From Geomicrobium halophilum (GTDB taxonomy: Bacteria > Bacillota > Bacilli > Bacillales > Marinococcaceae): a stretch of DNA of 64,000 nt. The stretch is from assembly GCF_014207655.1 (NCBI RefSeq), contig NZ_JACHHJ010000005.1:190941-254940 (forward strand). The letters are read 5' to 3'. Positions 1 to 7,660 of this stretch are shown piece after piece; the stretch's first letter is position 1, and the number at the start of each line of letters is the position of its first letter. The notes beneath the pieces are model-generated. The model was not told the origin of the DNA. It made no database searches and saw only the letters and a list, made by a program, of their open reading frames with translations. Both the position numbers and the translations under genes were made by a program.

Positions 1-549
1 TTTTCTTCGAAAGCCCATGACATTCGTGAGAATTCGGGCGGTTGGCTCAGGATCTCGAACAGTAAGAAAAATAGGACCGAGCCCGCGGATCCCATATTCC
101 TGTGAAACGGGGGCATTTTCCCACGGAATGCCTCCCGGAACGCCTGCATTCTTTTCATCAGACACAAGGATGAGGCGTTGACCTTCAAAATCTTCGAAAG
201 CGAGTGTGGACCGGTTAGCACGCGTATGAATGTCCTCATGTTCAACATCATATTGTTCAAAACGATTTTTCCAATATTGAAGGGCTTCATCGTTTTTTAC
301 TCGTAAAGAAGTTCCGGAAATGCTACTAGATCCGCGGTGATTAGGGGCAGCCATCGGAATCTCAAAGAAGGTTAGCTCCGTTCCCGGATTTCCCCGTTCA
401 TCTCCGTAAAATAAATGATAAACGCTAGTATCATCTTGGTTGACGGTTTTTTTCACGAGCCTTAGGCCAAGCACTTTGGTGTAGAACTGATAATTACGGG
501 CAGCGTTTGCCGTGAGCGCCGATAGATGGTGAATTCCTTTTAATTCCAT
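1..549 (-). CDS. Ring-cleaving dioxygenase, VOC/glyoxalase fold (MhqO/MhqA type), incomplete
   Basis: The frame reads leftward from an ATG at 549 and is still open at base 1, so only the first 183 residues are visible (family usually a little over 300). The start MELKGIHHLSAL, followed by a segment containing YTKVLGLRLVKKTVNQDD, is typical of the two-module VOC proteins annotated as ring-cleaving dioxygenases in Bacillus; the His of GIHHLSA is the expected first metal ligand. Known relatives act on hydroquinones or catechols in electrophile detoxification. Its ATG lies inside the end of the upstream MarR gene (10-nt overlap), so the two are probably translationally coupled and the MarR protein is the likely controller. 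Exact substrate is not readable from sequence. Confidence 0.8.
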   Translation of the reverse strand, partial: MELKGIHHLSALTANAARNYQFYTKVLGLRLVKKTVNQDDTSVYHLFYGDERGNPGTELTFFEIPMAAPNHRGSSSISGTSLRVKNDEALQYWKNRFEQYDVEHEDIHTRANRSTLAFEDFEGQRLILVSDEKNAGVPGGIPWENAPVSQEYGIRGLGPIFLTVRDPEPTARILTNVMGFRRK

Positions 550-989
550 TCTCCAACGTCCTCCTGTTTTTGTAATTTCTTTAAAAGAATAAGCAGTTGT
601 TTTTGTTCCTCGTCGGTTAATGCTTTGAACTGGGAAGCTTGAAAGTGTTCCTGTTTCGTTACCGATTCGTTGTAGTATTTTTCTCCAGACTCGGTGAGTG
701 TGATGTACTTGGTTTTCCACTCTTTTCGCCGCGTAACCAGGCCTCTTTCTTCCATTTTTTTTAGAAGTTGTGTGACATTGCCTTTCGTCACGAGCAATTT
801 TTTAGCGAGTCCTTTTTGGGTAATGGGCTGGTGTGCGCCGACTTGAGCAAGGATATCAAACTGCGCTGTTGTTAAACCAAATTGTTCCAAGTGTTGATTC
901 GATTTCTTTACGCTGAGATTGTAAAAACGGGCAAGTCGAAACCATAGAAGAACTCCCCGTTGTTTTTCACGTTTGGATAATAGAGGCAT
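540..989 (-). CDS. MarR-family transcriptional regulator
   Basis: About 149 residues with a winged helix-turn-helix: the recognition region includes ITQKGLAKKLLVTKGNVTQ and the wing follows with TRRKEWKTKYITLTESG. I chose the ATG at 989 because the AAAGGTG Shine-Dalgarno lies at proper distance from it; an in-frame GTG at 998 and ATG at 995 overlap that signal. It is the first gene of a two-gene operon with the VOC dioxygenase, and MarR proteins next to such enzymes usually repress them until an electrophile is bound. A weak dyad, TCAGT at 1008-1012 and ACTGA at 1023-1027, lies just upstream and could be an operator. It is distinct from the MhqR-like repressor at 2.15 kb. Confidence 0.85.
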   Translation of the reverse strand: MPLLSKREKQRGVLLWFRLARFYNLSVKKSNQHLEQFGLTTAQFDILAQVGAHQPITQKGLAKKLLVTKGNVTQLLKKMEERGLVTRRKEWKTKYITLTESGEKYYNESVTKQEHFQASQFKALTDEEQKQLLILLKKLQKQEDVGEWN

Positions 990-1168
990 AACCATCACCT
1001 TTCACTTTCAGTATAGGAGTAAACTGATAATGATGCAAGCCAAAAAAATTGAAAGCCTGAACGCATGAGCGGTTGACTAGCTCGGAACACTTGGCCCTCG
1101 AAATGGATGAATGAAAGTAATCGATAACGGGTAAGTAAGTGTGAGAGCAACCTTAAGGAGGATCACAC

Positions 1169-2077
1169 ATGCAATATCGTCAACTTGGAAAAACGGACAT
1201 ACAACTTTCAGAAATCGGATTGGGTACGATGAGCCTGCCACTCGACCAAAAAAAGGCGACAGCTATCGTTGATGCAGCCCAGGAAAAAGGTGTGAACTAT
1301 TTCGATACGGCTGATTTATATAAGTTCGGAGAGATCGAAGAATTATTGAACCCTATTATTAAGGGAAGGCGAGATGATTTTATTCTAGCTTCGAAGGGCG
1401 GAAATCATTGGGATAAAGGGAAGAAGGATTGGTTTTGGGACCCTTCCAAATCGTATATTAAATCTGCATGCAAAAGCAGTCTGAAGCGGTTGGGGACGGA
1501 CTATATTGATGTTTACCAGCTGCATGGCGGCACAATTGAGGATCCAATCGATGAAACCATCGAAGCTTTTCAAGAATTAAAACAAGAAGGGTTGATTCGC
1601 GAATGGGGGATTTCATCGATCCGGCCAAATGTGATCAAAAGATACGCAGATGCCGGGATGTCCAGTGTGATGATGCAATATAGTTTACTTGACCGCCGTC
1701 CTGAAGAGGAACTGCTTGATTTTCTACATGAAAAAGGAATTAGCGTTATCGTCCGCGGGCCGGTAGCGAAAGGAATGCTAAGTATGAAAACAGACGAGAA
1801 AGTTCCCGAGGATGGGTTTCTTGGGCATACCCGTCAGGAAGTACTTTATGCCGCAGATGCGGTACAGCTAATACGAGGGAAAGAATCAGCAGCACAAGTA
1901 GCGATCCAATATGTTTTGCAACATCCAGCCGTTACATCGGTCACCGCTGGAGCGAGCACGCCTGAACAGGTATTCGAAAATATTGGTGCCGCTGAATTAG
2001 AAGCGCTAACGGAGGAAGAATACAAACGGTTGCAAAACAGTGTTAAAACTGAGGTCTATCAACAACATCGTAATTAA
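1169..2077 (+). CDS. Aldo/keto reductase
   Basis: A 302-residue NADPH-dependent (beta/alpha)8 oxidoreductase. The N-terminus MQYRQLGKTDIQLSEIGLGT is diagnostic, and the catalytic tetrad can be placed at D47/Y51 (FDTADLY), the Lys of LASKGG and the His of YQLHGG. The ATG follows a strong AAGGAGG (1154-1160). It probably reduces reactive aldehydes or ketones, which fits between two MarR-type repressors and beside quinone-detoxifying enzymes. The next gene starts about 75 nt downstream but has its own promoter, so this gene is likely monocistronic. It is not closely similar to the second aldo/keto reductase at 4993-5928. Confidence 0.9.
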   Translation: MQYRQLGKTDIQLSEIGLGTMSLPLDQKKATAIVDAAQEKGVNYFDTADLYKFGEIEELLNPIIKGRRDDFILASKGGNHWDKGKKDWFWDPSKSYIKSACKSSLKRLGTDYIDVYQLHGGTIEDPIDETIEAFQELKQEGLIREWGISSIRPNVIKRYADAGMSSVMMQYSLLDRRPEEELLDFLHEKGISVIVRGPVAKGMLSMKTDEKVPEDGFLGHTRQEVLYAADAVQLIRGKESAAQVAIQYVLQHPAVTSVTAGASTPEQVFENIGAAELEALTEEEYKRLQNSVKTEVYQQHRN

Positions 2078-2091
2078 TTGATAAAAAAACC

Positions 2092-2121
2092 TTGACATTA
2101 AGATATTAATCTTGGTACGAT
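2092..2121 (+). promoter_or_regulatory. SigA-type promoter of the mhqR-like gene
   Basis: TTGACA at 2092-2097, an 18-nt spacer and TACGAT at 2116-2121. It lies between the aldo/keto reductase stop and the MarR gene, with the operator directly downstream. Confidence 0.7.
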
Positions 2122-2123
2122 TC

Positions 2124-2139
2124 TTCTTGAAATCAAGAT
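2124..2139 (+). promoter_or_regulatory. MhqR-type operator
   Basis: The dyad TCTTGA-AA-TCAAGA (perfect arms, 2125-2138) covers the expected transcription start. It closely resembles the MhqR operator known from Bacillus (ATCTCGAATTCGAGAT), with C to T changes in the arms. This argues for autorepression by the MhqR-like protein encoded just downstream. Confidence 0.6.
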
Positions 2140-2151
2140 AAACTGAAAGCA

Positions 2152-2592
2152 GTGACTGAAATGGAAGAAAAAGATCAATCGTTAAAATTACTCGTCGTAA
2201 TGCTAAAAGCAGAGCACGCTGTTTCCGAGGCTGTCCAGGCGGATATGAAACGTTATGGATTGAATCCTTCAGAATTTGCTCTCCTCGAGTTGTTGTATCA
2301 CAAGGGAGATCAACCGATCCAACAAATTGGTAAGCGGGTTCTTCTCACAAGCGGAAGCCTGACGTACGTCGTTGACAAACTCGAAAAAAAAGAAATGTTG
2401 GAGAGAGTTCGATGTACAGAGGATCGACGCGTCGTCTACGCATCGATTACTGAAAAAGGAAAAGAGTTCATGGCACGTGTGTTTCCACAACATCGTGATT
2501 CCGTTCATGAGATTTTCTCGCAGTTAAGCAGTGAAGAGAAAGAGACGATGATTCAGTTGCTGAAACGAGTAGGATTACCTCTTGATGAGTAA
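2152..2592 (+). CDS. mhqR: MarR/DUF24-type quinone-sensing repressor, MhqR-like
   Basis: A 146-residue winged-helix repressor. The segment LNPSEFALLELLYHKGDQP, followed by QQIGKRVLLTSGSLTYVVDKLE, is close to Bacillus MhqR (formerly YkvE), which senses methylhydroquinone and catechol and represses dioxygenases, azoreductases and nitroreductase-like enzymes. The start is ambiguous: GTG at 2152 and ATG at 2161 are both preceded by weak ribosome sites. A Cys (C85, in RVRCTEDRR) is present, but known MhqR sensing is not clearly thiol-based, so I draw no conclusion from it. An operator-like dyad sits between its promoter and start. The quinone reductase gene 54 nt downstream is the likely target and may be cotranscribed. 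Confidence 0.8.
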   Translation: MTEMEEKDQSLKLLVVMLKAEHAVSEAVQADMKRYGLNPSEFALLELLYHKGDQPIQQIGKRVLLTSGSLTYVVDKLEKKEMLERVRCTEDRRVVYASITEKGKEFMARVFPQHRDSVHEIFSQLSSEEKETMIQLLKRVGLPLDE

Positions 2593-2607
2593 AATAACTT
2601 ATATATA

Positions 2608-2623
2608 AACGAAAATTTTCGTT
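2608..2623. promoter_or_regulatory. 16-bp perfect palindrome before the quinone reductase gene
   Basis: AACGAAAATTTTCGTT is fully self-complementary and lies 23 nt before the ATG at 2646. It differs from the MhqR-type dyad at 2124-2139, so if it is an operator it should bind another protein. It could also only be an mRNA hairpin. Confidence 0.35.
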
Positions 2624-2645
2624 AAATACAAGGAGGTCTTTTTAC

Positions 2646-3257
2646 ATGAGTAACTTAAAGGTTGCTGTAATCTACTACAGTTCTACCGGTACCAATTATC
2701 AATTGGCACGATGGGCAGAAGAAGCATTAAAAGAAGCAGGTCATGAAGTGAAAGTCGCGCGTGCAGAAGAATTGGCGCCAGCAGAAGCTATTGCGAACAA
2801 CCCGGCTTGGGAACAACATCTGGAAGAAACCAAAGATGTGCCCGTAGCGTCGCCGGACGATTTAGATTGGGCCGATGCTATCATTTTCAGTACACCGACA
2901 CGTTTTGGGAATGTTCCAGGTCAGGTTAAACAGCTTCTTGATCAAGCAGGCGGTCTTTGGTTCCAAGGAAAACTCGTGAACAAAGTGGTTAGTGGTATGG
3001 CTTCTGCCAACAACCCGCATGGGGGACAAGAAGCAACCGTCCAAGCCCTTTATACAACGATGATGCACTGGGGAGCTATTATTGTCCCTCCAGGATACAC
3101 TGATCCATCAGCTTTCACTTCCGGGGGCAACCCTTATGGAAATTCTGTCACTGTTGATGGCGAAGGCAATATGCAAGAAGATGTAGAAGTAGCTGTCAAA
3201 CATCAAGCAAGACGAACGGCAGAAGTTGCTACATGGGTGAAAAACGGCCAACAATAA
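2646..3257 (+). CDS. wrbA: NAD(P)H:quinone oxidoreductase, WrbA family (type IV)
   Basis: A 203-residue flavodoxin-like protein that should reduce quinones by two electrons using FMN and NAD(P)H. The N-terminal beta strand and FMN phosphate loop are visible as VAVIYYSSTGTNYQLA; the central STPTRFGNVPGQVKQ and the later GQEATVQALYTTMMHWG are hallmark WrbA segments. Length is normal. The ATG is preceded by AAGGAGG (2631-2636). Position behind the MhqR-like repressor fits induction by quinones. It ends in an intrinsic terminator at 3274-3303. Confidence 0.9.
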   Translation: MSNLKVAVIYYSSTGTNYQLARWAEEALKEAGHEVKVARAEELAPAEAIANNPAWEQHLEETKDVPVASPDDLDWADAIIFSTPTRFGNVPGQVKQLLDQAGGLWFQGKLVNKVVSGMASANNPHGGQEATVQALYTTMMHWGAIIVPPGYTDPSAFTSGGNPYGNSVTVDGEGNMQEDVEVAVKHQARRTAEVATWVKNGQQ

Positions 3258-3273
3258 GACCTCCTAATGCAAA

Positions 3274-3303
3274 AGGCTAAGCCATGCCGGCTTGGCTTTT
3301 TTG
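3274..3303 (+). terminator. Intrinsic terminator after wrbA
   Basis: GCTAAGCC - ATGCC - GGCTTGGC (one G:T pair) followed by TTTTTT. It closes the mhqR-wrbA unit. Confidence 0.75.
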
Positions 3304-3349
3304 TATGGTAGGAAAGATGTCATAGCATACGAATTAGCGAAGGAAACTA

Positions 3350-3635
3350 GAATGATCGAGCGCGATCGAAACGGGGTTCGGCGCGCTGGGCATTTTATTC
3401 AGCGCTTGAGAAACTTTTGCGCGGAGCAGCTAGCCTGAGTTAAGGATAATTTAAAAGGGGTAGCTTCTACATTCGATGCTTCTTTCCTCCTTTTCGGCGG
3501 GAGAATCCAATAATTCGGCGCAGGCCTTTGTTTTTCGGCGCAATCACCCGAGAATTCAGCGCACGGCACGATTATTCGGCGCTACGCCTAAGGAATTCGG
3601 CGAAAATGCTTTCATCGGTGCAAAAATCTCTTAAG
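3350..3635 (-). repeat. Family A intergenic repeat, copy A1 (reverse orientation)
   Basis: This gene-free stretch (3304-3769) is dominated by repeated ATTCGGCG / ATTCAGCG motifs. Read on the minus strand it matches the other copies (14245, 23976, 37412) through the blocks TTCGCCGAATTCCTTA, GCGCCGAATAATCGTGC, GTGCGCTGAATTCTCG and GCCGAAAAGGAGGAAA. An additional GCCGAA block at about 3520 and a degenerate extension at 3365-3410 make it the longest copy. No open frame or transposase remnant is visible. Confidence 0.75.
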
Positions 3636-3769
3636 AAAGAATGACGGATTCTTCTGTCTTTATGATTCGGCCATATAGGGATAAGAGGCTACTATAGACA
3701 TTAATGTAGTTTTCAATGTAGATGTTACACGCATCTAAAAATCACCTTGTATTCCATAATATCTCTATA

Positions 3770-3799
3770 TTGTTCATATCTTAAACCGTGTGGTATTAT
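3770..3799 (+). promoter_or_regulatory. Probable promoter of the cytochrome c-551 gene
   Basis: TTGTTC at 3770-3775, 18-nt spacer and TATTAT at 3794-3799, about 75 nt before the start codon. Confidence 0.4.
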
Positions 3800-3874
3800 A
3801 TTCGTGAAACTAATCTATGAATCTGGTTATTTGGGAAGTATACATAAGCCTTGAAAACTTGGAGGGGGTTCAGC

Positions 3875-4174
3875 ATGAAGAAATTAATGATGGTCATTGG
3901 TGGTTCAGCCATGCTGCTGGCAGCATGTGGTGATGAAAGTGAAGAAGCAGGTGACACCATGGATCCAGCTGAAGGTGAAGGATTGTACGAAGAGAATTGC
4001 TTGAGCTGTCACGGAGATGATATGGACGGAGGTACTGGTCCAGCACTGGATGGCTATTCTGCTGATGAGGTAGTAACAGCAATTGAAGAAGGTCCAGGGA
4101 CGATGCCAGCAGATCTTGTTGAGGGTGAAGAAGCTGAGAGCGTAGCGGCTTATGTAGAAGAGGAAGCTGGCTAA
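3875..4174 (+). CDS. cccB: Lipoprotein cytochrome c-551 (CccB-like)
   Basis: A 99-residue membrane-anchored c-type cytochrome. The ATG at 3875 follows GGAGGGGG; the upstream in-frame TTG at 3851 is not needed. The signal peptide ends in a lipobox LLAAC with C18 as lipidation site, followed by an acidic linker. The haem-binding motif is C42-L-S-C45-H46 and the distal axial ligand is probably M77 in GTMPAD, about 31 residues later, normal for small class I cytochromes c. It carries electrons on the outer face of the membrane, for example to a terminal oxidase. Very acidic composition fits a salt-adapted organism. It lies directly upstream of two tatA genes but with a weak hairpin (about 4200-4250) in the gap. 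Confidence 0.9.
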   Translation: MKKLMMVIGGSAMLLAACGDESEEAGDTMDPAEGEGLYEENCLSCHGDDMDGGTGPALDGYSADEVVTAIEEGPGTMPADLVEGEEAESVAAYVEEEAG

Positions 4175-4323
4175 ATAAAATAGAATAACCTTATCCATTA
4201 AGAAGCGGGTAGTTTGGGTAACAAAATGTTATTCTAGCTACCTGTTTGTTATGGTTGAGAGCAGAATGTAACCCCTGTTTATGGGGCGAATTCAAACTAC
4301 ATTGACAGGTAAGGGGGGAGCAT

Positions 4324-4554
4324 ATGAATCCATTAAATATTGGCTTTCCAAGTCTTATCTTAATTCTACTTGTAGCACTATTAATCTTTGGCCCCAAAAA
4401 ATTGCCGGAAATGGGTCGAGCCTTAGGGAACACGCTCAGTGAATTCAAAAAATCAACAAACCATATGATGGATGATGAGTCTGAGAAGCAATTTGGCAAT
4501 GAATCTCAACAAACCAGAGAGGAAAAAGATCGTAATGATCGGTCGGCGATATAA
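4324..4554 (+). CDS. tatA: Twin-arginine translocase subunit TatA (first copy)
   Basis: A 76-residue protein with one N-terminal membrane helix (about residues 5-20), the conserved hinge [14 protein letters not shown] and an amphipathic helix, then a charged tail. TatA oligomers form the pore for folded proteins with twin-arginine signals. The start ATG lies in CATATG behind AAGGGGGGAG. The spacing to the second tatA at 4632 is 77 nt and contains a strong hairpin. The TatC component is encoded 3 kb away at 7746. Confidence 0.92.
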   Translation: MNPLNIGFPSLILILLVALLIFGPKKLPEMGRALGNTLSEFKKSTNHMMDDESEKQFGNESQQTREEKDRNDRSAI

Positions 4555-4572
4555 GCCGCTGCGTATAAGAGT

Positions 4573-4613
4573 GGTTTTGAGGCTGCTGTGTCCTCCCCCG
4601 GCAGCCTCAAACC
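4573..4613 (+). other. Hairpin between the two tatA genes
   Basis: GGTTT(T)GAGGCTGC pairs with GCAGCCTCAAACC (13 bp, one bulged T) around a 14-nt loop rich in C. No T-tract follows, so it is more likely an mRNA processing or stability element setting the ratio of the two TatA proteins than a terminator. Confidence 0.5.
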
Positions 4614-4631
4614 TTGAGGGAGTGAGCGAAC

Positions 4632-4808
4632 ATGAATCTTGGATTTCTAAGTTTACTGCTGATTGTTATATTAGGGTTTCTGATTTTTGCACCTAGAAAA
4701 TTACCTGAAATGGGTCAAGCGTTTGGCAGGAGCTTGAAGGAATTTAAAAAAACGAAACCAAACATGGATGAAGAAGATAAAGACGACAAGAAAAAAGAGG
4801 ATCATTAG
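4632..4808 (+). CDS. tatA: Second TatA-like protein (58 aa)
   Basis: The frame from the ATG at 4632 to TAG at 4806-4808 encodes 58 residues: one membrane helix (about residues 4-20), hinge and amphipathic region with KLPEMGQAFGRSLKEFKK, then a charged tail rich in D and K. The usual FGP hinge is FAP here (IFAPRKLPEMG), a change from the first copy. A GAGGGAGTG ribosome site lies about 10 nt upstream. Two adjacent TatA-type proteins may work with the same TatC, or the short copy may modulate the first. The assignment as a Tat subunit is firm; separate function is inferred. Confidence 0.88.
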   Translation: MNLGFLSLLLIVILGFLIFAPRKLPEMGQAFGRSLKEFKKTKPNMDEEDKDDKKKEDH

Positions 4809-4851
4809 TACTTGGGATCCTCCGTGGACTTCAGCACGCTCATTGATCAAA

Positions 4852-4879
4852 ATTCACCTAAGCCCATGCTAAGGTGAAT
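4852..4879. other. Hairpin downstream of second tatA
   Basis: ATTCACCT and AGGTGAAT pair around a 12-nt loop. It lies between the convergent tatA and aldo/keto reductase genes but lacks a T-tract; possible weak terminator or 3' stabiliser. Confidence 0.35.
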
Positions 4880-4992
4880 GTACAGGAGTTCGAATTTTCA
4901 GTATTTATTTTTGCCAAGTAAGGGGTGTCGATCAACGACGTTTTTGCACGTTTAAAAAGGCTCAAGCCATTGCTCAGCTCGAACCTTACGTT

Positions 4993-5928
4993 TTACTCTG
5001 AAAAAATCTTGTCGATTTGTTTAATCTCGTTATCGGTTAGTGTGATTTCTCCCGCCCTTAAGTTATCGGTGACTTGCTCTGGGCGTTTAGCCCCGGGGAT
5101 GATCACGTCAAGGGATGGTCGGGAGAAGTACCAGGCGAGTACAACATGAGCGACTTCTTCACCTTTAGCATTGGCAATATCGCGAACTTGGGCAACATTC
5201 TCCAGGTTTCGTTTGAAATGATCTCCTTTGAAGGCAGGTCTTTCTGCACGGTGATCAGTGAAAGTTGTGTTTTCATCATACTTCCCTGCCAGTAGCCCGG
5301 CTTCAAGCGGGAAATAAGGGATGAATGTAATGTTATTCTGGCTCGTGTATGGAAGCAGCTCGTTTTCAGCATCGCGAAGGAAGAGGTTGTATTCGGATTG
5401 GAGAACGTCGACATAGCCGTCTTTATTCGCTTCTTTAAGTTGATCGATCGTAAAGTTAGAGACACCGATGGAACGGATTTTCCCTTGGTCTTTCAACTCT
5501 TTCAATGCACCCACGGCTTCATCTTTGGGTGTATCCTCGTCTGGAAAATGGATGTAAAATAAATCAATATAATCGGTGTTTAACCTGTGTAAGCTATCAT
5601 CAACAGCTTGCTTTAAGAAAGCTGGAGAATTGTCTAAAACCATATCTTCCCCTACTGATTTATGCGCTCCTTTTGTGGCTAGTACAATGTTGTCCCGCTT
5701 GTATTCAGAAACCACTTCGCCAACAAGTTCTTCTGAACGTTCGGGGCCATAGATATAGGCTGTATCGAGAAGGTTCATTCCTTGTTCAAGTGCGGTACGT
5801 ACCACATTTCTGCCTTGTTCTTCATCCAGAAGATTAGGGTATATATTGTGGCCGCCTACCGCGTTTGTTCCCAGGCCTAAAGGATTGACAGAGACGTCTG
5901 ATTTTCCTAAACGAACATCATTTACCAT
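4993..5928 (-). CDS. Aldo/keto reductase, YhdN/GSP69 type
   Basis: A 311-residue NADPH-dependent aldo/keto reductase of the AKR11 type. Features: [13 protein letters not shown] near the start, LLDTAYIYG (Asp/Tyr of the tetrad), LATKGAH (Lys), FYIHFPD (His) and the late cofactor-binding [14 protein letters not shown]. In B. subtilis the closest known proteins are IolS and the general stress protein YhdN (GSP69). GAAGGGGG is placed about 11 nt before the ATG. About 70 nt upstream is a SigB-like promoter (6000-6024, minus strand), so stress induction by the sigB operon found later in this window is plausible. Confidence 0.9.
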   Translation of the reverse strand: MVNDVRLGKSDVSVNPLGLGTNAVGGHNIYPNLLDEEQGRNVVRTALEQGMNLLDTAYIYGPERSEELVGEVVSEYKRDNIVLATKGAHKSVGEDMVLDNSPAFLKQAVDDSLHRLNTDYIDLFYIHFPDEDTPKDEAVGALKELKDQGKIRSIGVSNFTIDQLKEANKDGYVDVLQSEYNLFLRDAENELLPYTSQNNITFIPYFPLEAGLLAGKYDENTTFTDHRAERPAFKGDHFKRNLENVAQVRDIANAKGEEVAHVVLAWYFSRPSLDVIIPGAKRPEQVTDNLRAGEITLTDNEIKQIDKIFSE

Positions 5929-5999
5929 ATGCGTAGTACCCCCTTCGATGGACGTTCCATTCGTGGTATGCCTTTTCTAGAATATGGCGTGTACTACTA

Positions 6000-6024
6000 T
6001 TACACAAAACGTTGGTCGTTAAAC
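6000..6024 (-). promoter_or_regulatory. SigB-like promoter before the YhdN-type reductase
   Basis: On the minus strand GTTTAA (6024-6019), a 13-nt spacer and GTGTAA (6005-6000). The SigB consensus is GTTTAA - 12 to 15 nt - GGGTAT/A, so only one core base of the -10 deviates. The B. subtilis yhdN gene is a known SigB target. Confidence 0.45.
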
Positions 6025-6034
6025 CTTCTATGAT

Positions 6035-7471
6035 TCATATTCGATAGATGGACGTATACTTATTCTCTAAATAACGCGTGAAAGCCCGTCCGTCGTACTG
6101 TCCAGGGGAGGGGAATTGTTCGTCATCATACACATATTTACAAAGCCATTCATGTGCACCAGCTGCGTTGAATGTATCCATGGCGTCATTCATTTGTTCA
6201 TACCACGAAGCTGCTTGTACGTATGCAAATGCTTTTGCAGCAGAATAGCCAAATTGTGCCGTAGCCCAATGATGCTCCTGGAGTATCCCGGCATTATCAT
6301 GAGGAACTGTCAAACCAGTCGCTTTTTGCACTTTTTCAGCCCAGAGCCCAGGCAGGTCGCGGGTCGGGACTTTTCCTTCCATGATTCCTTTTTCTAGTTC
6401 ATAACGAACCTGGAGGTGTAATGGCTGAGTGAGTTCGTTCGCTTCTTTACGAATAATCGACGACTTCGCGGCATTTATTCCTTCATAAAACTCATCAGAT
6501 GATACATCAGCGAACGCTTTCGGTGCTTGATGTTGAAAACGCTCGTAATACGCATCCCAGAATACTTGGCTTTTTCCAATGAGTTCGCTCCACAGAATTT
6601 TATGGGCCTCGATTTCGCTCGTAGAGGTGGCACTGCGCAGCAAAGCAGACCGGCCCTGCTCGAAAAGTGCGTGACCGCCTTCCCTAAAAAGATTCGTGAG
6701 TCCCGTTTGAATGTTTTCTTCAATGTAAGGAAGGCCGATGCGTATATCGTTTTCCTGTACTGTAAGCGTAAATGGCTGATAGGAATGATCTAAACGGCCA
6801 GAATTAAAGTTAAAACCGATTTCTTTAAGAATATCATTCGCAATGAAAGCTTGTTGGTCATCTGGGATCGTATAGTACTGGAAGCCTGTTTTAACACGAT
6901 GCTCGGAGTGCTTGATTCGCTCCATGAGTGGATGAATGGTGTCCTTCATGTTTGAGAACAGCTGGTCCATAGCTTTGACGGTCATCTTGTAGTGATGGTT
7001 GGCTAAAATGGCGTCATACGGATGCTCCTCATACCCTTGCATATTTGCAAATTCATGCTGCCAAGCGACGAGTTTATCAAATTGTGGGCGAAACACCGAG
7101 AAGTCGTTCTTTTTTCTGGCGTCGCTCCATGCAGAAGCTGCTTTTGCCGCCTGGGTTTTGTAAGCTTGATAATCTTTGAAGGGGATGTTTCGCAATCGCT
7201 TGGTATGGGTTTGCAGATGTAGTAATGCTGATTTTTCTGGGGCTGGAAGAGTTGTTGGATCGTTAGCTTCAAGTAACTCCTCTGTTTCAGGCGATGTAAG
7301 TATATTGTAAATTTCGCTTGTGAGGACCTCAATCGCGTTTGTACGGGTTTTCAAGCTATTTTTTGAGCCCATCGTATGGGCATCCCACTCCATCAAAGAA
7401 AGTGCTTGTTCGTAAGCCGCCATACGATGAAGGAAGTAGATAAGTTCTTCATGGTTGCTTTGTTTAGACAT
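6035..7471 (-). CDS. M32 carboxypeptidase homologue (YpwA-like) with altered active site
   Basis: A 478-residue all-helical protein clearly of the peptidase M32 family (usual length about 500). Active M32 enzymes are metallo-carboxypeptidases with HPF, HEXXH and HES/TQ motifs. Here the HEXXH reads R263-E264-G-G-H267 (context LFREGGHALFEQG), so the first zinc His is Arg; HPFT reads QPFT (Q232); and the HESQ region reads EIEAHK, keeping only the Glu (E288). The C-terminal GYFP-type substrate motif is also changed (FGYSAAKAF). It is therefore likely inactive as a classic zinc carboxypeptidase or uses another function. The frame is intact and starts at an ATG behind GAAAGGAGAG. It precedes the aldo/keto reductase by about 110 nt. 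Confidence 0.8.
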   Translation of the reverse strand: MSKQSNHEELIYFLHRMAAYEQALSLMEWDAHTMGSKNSLKTRTNAIEVLTSEIYNILTSPETEELLEANDPTTLPAPEKSALLHLQTHTKRLRNIPFKDYQAYKTQAAKAASAWSDARKKNDFSVFRPQFDKLVAWQHEFANMQGYEEHPYDAILANHHYKMTVKAMDQLFSNMKDTIHPLMERIKHSEHRVKTGFQYYTIPDDQQAFIANDILKEIGFNFNSGRLDHSYQPFTLTVQENDIRIGLPYIEENIQTGLTNLFREGGHALFEQGRSALLRSATSTSEIEAHKILWSELIGKSQVFWDAYYERFQHQAPKAFADVSSDEFYEGINAAKSSIIRKEANELTQPLHLQVRYELEKGIMEGKVPTRDLPGLWAEKVQKATGLTVPHDNAGILQEHHWATAQFGYSAAKAFAYVQAASWYEQMNDAMDTFNAAGAHEWLCKYVYDDEQFPSPGQYDGRAFTRYLENKYTSIYRI

Positions 7472-7568
7472 AGGCTCTCCTTTCTAAAAACGGGCCCGAT
7501 TGCCCTTTGCTAATGGCCTGAAAATGATCTGTAGGCTTTAGTTTTAACATGAACAAGGAAAATTATCC

Positions 7569-7650
7569 CTATTAGAGGTTGTTTAAAAAGTGTCCGGGAA
7601 AAATAGCTTTCGTATCTTTTTGTCCTTCTTATTGAATACGCACGATTAAG
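7569..7650 (+). repeat. Family B repeat, copy B1 (short)
   Basis: Left end GTTTAAAAAGTGTCCGGGAA, then AAATAGC, and right end TTTTTGTCCTTCTTATTGAA. The ends match copies at 37627, 42149 and 47864 but the middle is almost absent. Confidence 0.65.
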
Positions 7651-7660
7651 GAGGATGGAT

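Noticed and set aside
4472..4696. 74-codon frame overlapping both tatA genes
   Set aside because: It is out of frame with both real genes and crosses the hairpin.
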